Of a DNA stretch of 64,000 bases, positions 62,744 through 64,000 are shown piece after piece. How positions within the stretch are numbered: position 1 is the stretch's first letter; each line of letters starts with the position of its first letter. The position numbers and the translations under genes are program-made. Source of the DNA: Aneurinibacillus uraniidurans. GTDB lineage: Bacteria > Bacillota > Bacilli > Aneurinibacillales > Aneurinibacillaceae. Where the stretch lies: assembly GCF_028471905.1 (NCBI RefSeq), contig NZ_CP116902.1:2392501-2456500 (forward strand), in the 5' to 3' direction. Below the pieces are notes generated by a model. The model was not told where the DNA came from, did no database searches, and was given only the letters and a program-made list of their open reading frames with translations.

Positions 62744-63019
62744 CCGTGTTCCTCCTCATTCTCTGCCTAATTTATATACCAATAAGAATAGTTAGCGTCT
62801 GTTGAAAAGGTATCTAATCACTCCACTAGGAGATTATACCTATTATTTCCCATTTTTTCAACAGAAACTGGATAAAAAATTATCTTTTATTACTTCAGTA
62901 TGATGACTTTTACTGGTTTGGTCAATAACCAATCGATGAAAAAATTAGCACCCATACTGCAGTATCTGGCGGATATACTACATGTACGCCCCGAAAAAAC
63001 CTGGAGGTGACCGTAAGTA

Positions 63020-63223
63020 ATGACCAATAATCACGACCTATTCAGGAACAAACGTGACTTTGCCCGTGCTGAGTTTGCAACTGAGTTATACAAGCCACCG
63101 GGAAAACCGCGTGCTCGTGAAGCTCATACGCAGACAAATCAGGATACACCACGCAATGCCGGGTTTAAAAATGTAAAGGTTCCTTTTCAGCAGAAGGCTG
63201 GTCTACCAGGAAACCGGGCATAA
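63020..63223 (+). CDS. Small hydrophilic protein, 67 aa
   Basis: ATG 63020 with GGAGGTGACCGTAAGTA upstream. MTNNHDLFRNKRDFARAEFA, continuing TELYKPPGKPRAREAHTQTN and a basic end with QKAGLPGNRA. Rich in Asn, Lys, Arg and Gln, no hydrophobic segment; suggestive of a spore or nucleic-acid associated small protein, but the family is not recognised. Followed by a terminator. Confidence 0.6.
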   Translation: MTNNHDLFRNKRDFARAEFATELYKPPGKPRAREAHTQTNQDTPRNAGFKNVKVPFQQKAGLPGNRA

Positions 63224-63230
63224 AATACAT

Positions 63231-63267
63231 GAGGCTGTCTCAAAAGCTAGAATGAGGCAGCCTCTTC
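63231..63267 (+). terminator. Terminator
   Basis: GAGGCTG.CTC..GAGGCAGCCTC with TCTTCTTGG, GC-rich stem. Confidence 0.75.
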
Positions 63268-63297
63268 TTGGTGAAAGTTTTTCCCAAAGTATGGTGG

Positions 63298-63504
63298 AGG
63301 AGTGGGATCGGGTGGGGCCTCGTCACTTCGGTATGCTCGCTACGAAGTAGGAACTTTCCGCTTCAGGTGCCAGATGAACTCGCCCACAAAAGAGAACCCA
63401 CGATGTATTTACATCGAAGGATTGTGGGCAAAAACCCGTTCACCTGACCCCTTCCGCTGGGGATCGCATACAGGCGTTCCGTTGCCCCACCCGATCCCAC
63501 TCCT
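63298..63504. repeat. 207-bp element with perfect 21-bp inverted ends
   Basis: The left end begins AGGAGTGGGATCGGGTGGGG and the right end is its exact reverse complement through 21 bases (63298-63318 and 63484-63504). The middle can fold further (CCCACGATGT..ACATCG around 63398-63440). No open frame of note and no other copy in the window. It could be a miniature inverted-repeat element or a structured RNA gene. Confidence 0.6.
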
Positions 63505-63612
63505 AACACACTTTGAGTAAACACCATCAAGTAATATCAAGATGCTGAGCTTCGCTATGCAGGTAAAAATAAGGAAGCAAGTTTCCAAAAACCAGTTGCG
63601 ATCGAATACATT

Positions 63613-64000
63613 CTATTTTTTTTCGATCGCAATAATATAAGGTGGTCGATTGTCCGGGTTGATGTAATCGTAACGCAGAACAAGATATTCTGTGATCGGC
63701 AACGACTGTGCATATGCCTCGATCTGTGCCGCTTCCTCCTCACCACCATCGTGTCCGCGATAAATGACAAGTACAATCATGCCCCCGCGTACAAGCTTCT
63801 CACGTGCAGCCTGTATAGCTGTAAGAGTCGATTCAGCCTGTGTAATCATGGTTTTGTCCGAGCCCGGCAGATAGCCAAGATTAAATACAACAGCCTGTAC
63901 TTCCTCTTTAATATGAACGATCTCCGTATGTGAAGCATGATACAGACGTACTTGCTTCTCAACCCCTGCCGTAGCAAGCCTGTCTGCTGTCGCAGCCACC
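63613..64000 (-). CDS. YtqB-like class I SAM methyltransferase, partial
   Basis: The 3' part of a gene that continues past the right edge; 129 codons are visible. AVVFNLGYLPGSDKTMITQA and ESTLTAIQAAREKLVRGGMI, then VIYRGHDGGEEEAAQIEAYA and PPYIIAIEKK are the C-terminal pattern of rRNA_methylase-type (YtqB) proteins, SAM-dependent enzymes with tRNA or rRNA modifying roles. The SAM-binding motif I would be off the edge. Confidence 0.85.
   Translation of the reverse strand, partial: VAATADRLATAGVEKQVRLYHASHTEIVHIKEEVQAVVFNLGYLPGSDKTMITQAESTLTAIQAAREKLVRGGMIVLVIYRGHDGGEEEAAQIEAYAQSLPITEYLVLRYDYINPDNRPPYIIAIEKK

Overview
The window looks like a chromosome segment of an endospore-forming member of the Bacillales, in the Aneurinibacillus/Brevibacillus neighbourhood (the genus is inferred from gene order and coat-gene flavour and is not proven). 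Spore genes are spread through it: an alpha/beta-type SASP with a sigma-G-like promoter, a Spo0E-like phosphatase, cwlJ-gerQ, a DUF1540 protein and cotE. The order miaB-ricA-cotE-(amidoligase)-mutS-mutL on the minus strand matches Bacillus subtilis miaB-ymcA-cotE-mutS-mutL.

Positions 1-30 kb are an accessory-rich stretch of short, mostly monocistronic genes: an FAH-family enzyme, a TnpB element with its guide-RNA end, a Zn-alcohol dehydrogenase, an L,D-transpeptidase, a YcdB-like secreted protein, small membrane and secreted proteins, cwlJ-gerQ, an sdpRI-type regulator/immunity pair, a LysR/MFS divergent pair, and a diguanylate cyclase. Between them lie decayed genes (SASP, staphylococcal-nuclease type, holin-like, transposases) and dispersed palindromic or terminator-like repeats. 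Positions 30.6-32.5 kb hold an ImmA-type protease and a tyrosine integrase next to the mutL terminator, probably the remnant of an integrated element.

The main result is at 38.9-56.6 kb. The spore-coat morphogenetic gene cotE is split. Its first 78 codons (start at 56643, minus strand) lie 17.16 kb from the remainder (ending at 38931), both in the same orientation, between ricA and the amidoligase-mutSL genes where an intact cotE would be expected. The intervening DNA is bounded by a 15-bp core repeat (12 of 15 positions identical) at 39241-39255 and 56399-56413. Inside these sit inverted 22-bp arms (19 of 22 identical, with a perfect 12-bp TACAATTAACCT block). It encodes a large serine recombinase of the SpoIVCA type. 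Joining the halves in silico at the shared AGA restores an uninterrupted 184-residue CotE reading frame. This is the architecture of a sigK-skin-type intervening element. Its cargo is a complete type I-B CRISPR-Cas system: cas6-cas8b-cas7-cas5-cas3-cas4-cas1-cas2 plus a 36-repeat array. It also carries an aldehyde dehydrogenase with a sigma-54-type promoter and an upstream palindrome, a methyl-accepting chemotaxis protein, and two small proteins. One of these, directly upstream of the recombinase gene, is a candidate directionality factor.

From 56.9 kb to the end the minus strand carries ricA, miaB, a three-gene signalling set (CheY, CheX-like, hybrid histidine kinase) and a partial YtqB-like methyltransferase. 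A 207-bp element with perfect 21-bp inverted ends lies just before the last gene. All calls are by reading; no database search was run.
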